Assembly (NCBI GenBank): GCA_030616425.1
Contig: JAUWXJ010000117.1
Location: 1 to 7,518 of the forward strand
Direction of reading: 5' to 3'
Length of the DNA: 7,518 bases
Source of the DNA: Desulfobacterales bacterium
GTDB taxonomy: Bacteria; Desulfobacterota; Desulfobacteria; Desulfobacterales; C00003060
A model generated the notes under the pieces. The model made no database searches. It worked only from the letters and a program-made list of their open reading frames with translations, and had not been told where the DNA came from. Of this stretch, positions 5,934 through 7,518 are shown one piece after another; positions within the stretch are counted from its first letter, which is position 1; each line of letters opens with the position of its first letter. The translations under genes were made by a program, and so were the position numbers.

Positions 5934-7518
5934 GGGTGCCCCTTATTGGGTCCGCGAAGCTCCTCATGGCGTTTAATCATCCCCAAATACCTTCTGATGT
6001 TTTGATTGTCTGGATTCATGCTGAGGTATTTTTCAAACATGACTCGGGCTTCCTTCAATCTGTGTTTCTGCATATACATATAACCCAGCGTTTCATAATA
6101 ACCCCAGGTGGCCGGTGTGTCCCGGATACCCTGTTTGCACTCAATAATGATTTCATCGTGCAGGAGATCTCTGGGAAGGGCGAACTTTTGAAGCAGGTCT
6201 CTATTTTCCGCCGTGTCTTTCAAGAATATGACCGATTTGCCGTCCTGATAAATAAGTTCCCATGCCTTATCAACGTACAGCCTGTCAACCAGAGGGATTA
6301 TTCTCCCCTGATAGTTCACCGCTCTCGTCAAGATTAAATTCACGTTGTAAAGAGACAGCAATCTTTTTCAAAGCGGTCGGTTCGGGTTCTTACCGGAGGT
6401 CGCTCTGCATATCTGCATGTAGTGAAAATAGGCAACCTCGCTCAGGTTTCTACCATCCATAAAAACCTTGTGTTGAGGATAGAGGGTCCATATTAGATAA
6501 CCGCCCCAATTGTAGGGATTAAACAGGTTGCCTTTGATCTGTTGCGCCTTTATGAACTCAACAGCCCTGTCTCAGGGTATCTTTCAGGCCTCAGACTCAT
6601 TTGGAAGGTCTGCATCGTAATAAGCAAGATCATCAGAACAGACATGCCCCCGGCAGCAAATAGATTCTCCAGGTTGAGATAAGGACGTGCGGCAAGACTT
6701 CGCCCATATGCGCTTTGCCGGACTCGTTGCGTGAGTACAGTCAGAGAACTGGCCAGGGGCGGGGCTGCCGCTATGGCAAATAATATGATGTGACGAATGC
6801 TCCTTAGTGAAATAAATCCGAATAAGATGAGGATCGCAACGTCCCACAGCTGCCCCCTGCGGATGGTAAGTATGAGCGACACAACCGCAAGGATCAGCAT
6901 GAACCAGTATCCGTGATATTCATACAGCATGGGACGGTGGTATTCTTCTATTGATGAAAACAGGCTATTAAGTAAGGCAAAGGGGAATAAGAATATCTTA
7001 TACCCATTGGGATTGAGCAGTGATAGCATCACGGAAACTACCGCAATCCCCCACATACCACATAGGGGTTTCAAAGATGGGGCCTCGATTGCCCTCTTCC
7101 CCCGGAATCTCTTAAGAACGTGTTTAATCGATTCATTCATGGCAAACGCTATGATGACGATATCTCCCACAATAAACGCGCCATGAAGATTGGCCCAAAG
7201 AATCATGAGAAATGGGATAATCAGGGAGGCCCTTGTCATTTCACCGAGATCGACCAGGAGATACAGCAGGGATGCCATGAAAAGGAAAGAGAATAACTGC
7301 GGGCGGGTATAGTTAAAATCCTTTGCAATAAAAACCAGCAAAGACAAAACCAAAAAGGCGAGAAGCCTGTTTGCGTTCCGCCGGCGCATGGTGGCATAAA
7401 CAATTAGAAAGGTCAGAACAAAGATCGCGGACTTTAGAGCGGCAATTCCTATAAATCCGGCCAGACAATAGGTGAGATAGAAGGAAATCTGGCTAAGCCA
7501 CGCATATTTCAGGATGAC
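5930..7518 (-). pseudogene. Broken GT-C-like membrane/TPR protein, paralogue of the 1164-3254 gene; 5' end outside window
   Basis: Read from the right edge, an uninterrupted frame runs 7518 to 6550 (starting VILKYAWLSQISFYLTYC; ATG 7387-7389 is internal). It encodes several membrane helices with YTRPQLFSF, WANLHGAF and RSIRHIILF, aligning with RPELASY, WANMHGFW and ARRNMCAF of the 1164-3254 protein. At about 6571-6576 homology jumps frame: YPE should continue as DRAVEFIKAQQIKGN, but the original frame hits TAA at 6550-6552, consistent with a one-base deletion. The new frame holds GNLFNPYNWGGY and VFMDGR, then stops at TGA 6368-6370. The same frame resumes at once (KRLLSLYNVNLIL, then AWELIYQDGKSVIFLKD) and continues through about one TPR (ETLGYMYMQ region) to TGA 5930-5932. 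Two lesions in one otherwise well-preserved protein suggest a recent pseudogene, or errors in the assembly. It heads the minus-strand operon and contains the next gene's ribosome-binding site. Confidence 0.85.
5939..5944 (-). promoter_or_regulatory. Ribosome-binding site for the 5070-5933 gene, inside the pseudogene tail
   Basis: AAGGGG (minus strand, 5944 to 5939) lies five bases before GTG 5933 and is read as Lys-Gly in the NKGHP tail of the upstream frame. It favours the GTG at 5933 over the ATG at 5921 as the start. Confidence 0.7.

Noticed and set aside
5921..6337. Plus-strand 138-codon open frame opposite the pseudogene
   Set aside because: It is the shadow of a minus-strand sequence with clear homology to the 1164-3254 protein.
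6368..6370. TGA read as tryptophan or selenocysteine, keeping the membrane protein intact
   Set aside because: The well-placed stops at 3252-3254, 5070-5072 and 5930-5932 are also TGA, so TGA is a normal stop here, and the frameshift near 6571 would remain.
6565..6580. Programmed -1 frameshift site in the pseudogene
   Set aside because: The bases TACCCTGAGACAGGG contain no X XXY YYZ slippery heptamer, and a second lesion follows downstream; a one-base deletion is simpler.

Overview
The window reads like a Gram-negative, anaerobic or metal/sulfur-respiring bacterium of the Desulfobacterota (deltaproteobacterial) or a similar lineage. The evidence is a multihaem c-type cytochrome of a style common in those groups, next to several membrane proteins with tetratricopeptide repeats (TPRs). 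This is inference: there is no rRNA, tRNA or taxonomic marker here.

Layout. (1) 1-1005, + strand: the 3' part of a multihaem cytochrome c gene whose start lies outside the window, closed by a clear intrinsic terminator at 1066-1105. (2) 1164-3254, + strand: an intact 696-residue polytopic membrane protein. It has a GT-C-glycosyltransferase-like membrane half, a periplasmic domain with a conserved DGR motif, and four C-terminal TPRs. (3) 3334-7518, - strand: a convergent four-gene operon, transcribed from the right edge towards the left. Its first member (5930-7518, 5' end outside) is a diverged paralogue of the 1164-3254 protein, broken by a one-base frameshift near 6571 and an in-frame TGA at 6368-6370. 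It is followed by three tandem paralogues at 5070-5933, 4375-5073 and 3334-4296. Each has one N-terminal transmembrane helix, a shared junction motif (HxRNxxWxxxxxLWxD, then SPxK and NLG) and 4-7 TPRs. The first two junctions are 4-base GTGA/ATGA overlaps; the third is a 78-base gap holding a 9-bp hairpin.

How the parts may work together. GT-C membrane proteins carrying TPRs on the extracytoplasmic side are typical of the TMTC/PMT-like O-glycosyltransferase world. The three small genes look like the last helix and TPR tail of such proteins without the catalytic half, and full-length GT-C/TPR proteins lie on both sides of them. A plausible but unproven reading is a periplasmic glycosylation or scaffold module in which TPR subunits are supplied separately, with the neighbouring exported cytochrome as a possible client. 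No stretch over 300 bases lacks a gene. No RNA gene, CRISPR array, insertion sequence or attachment site is visible.
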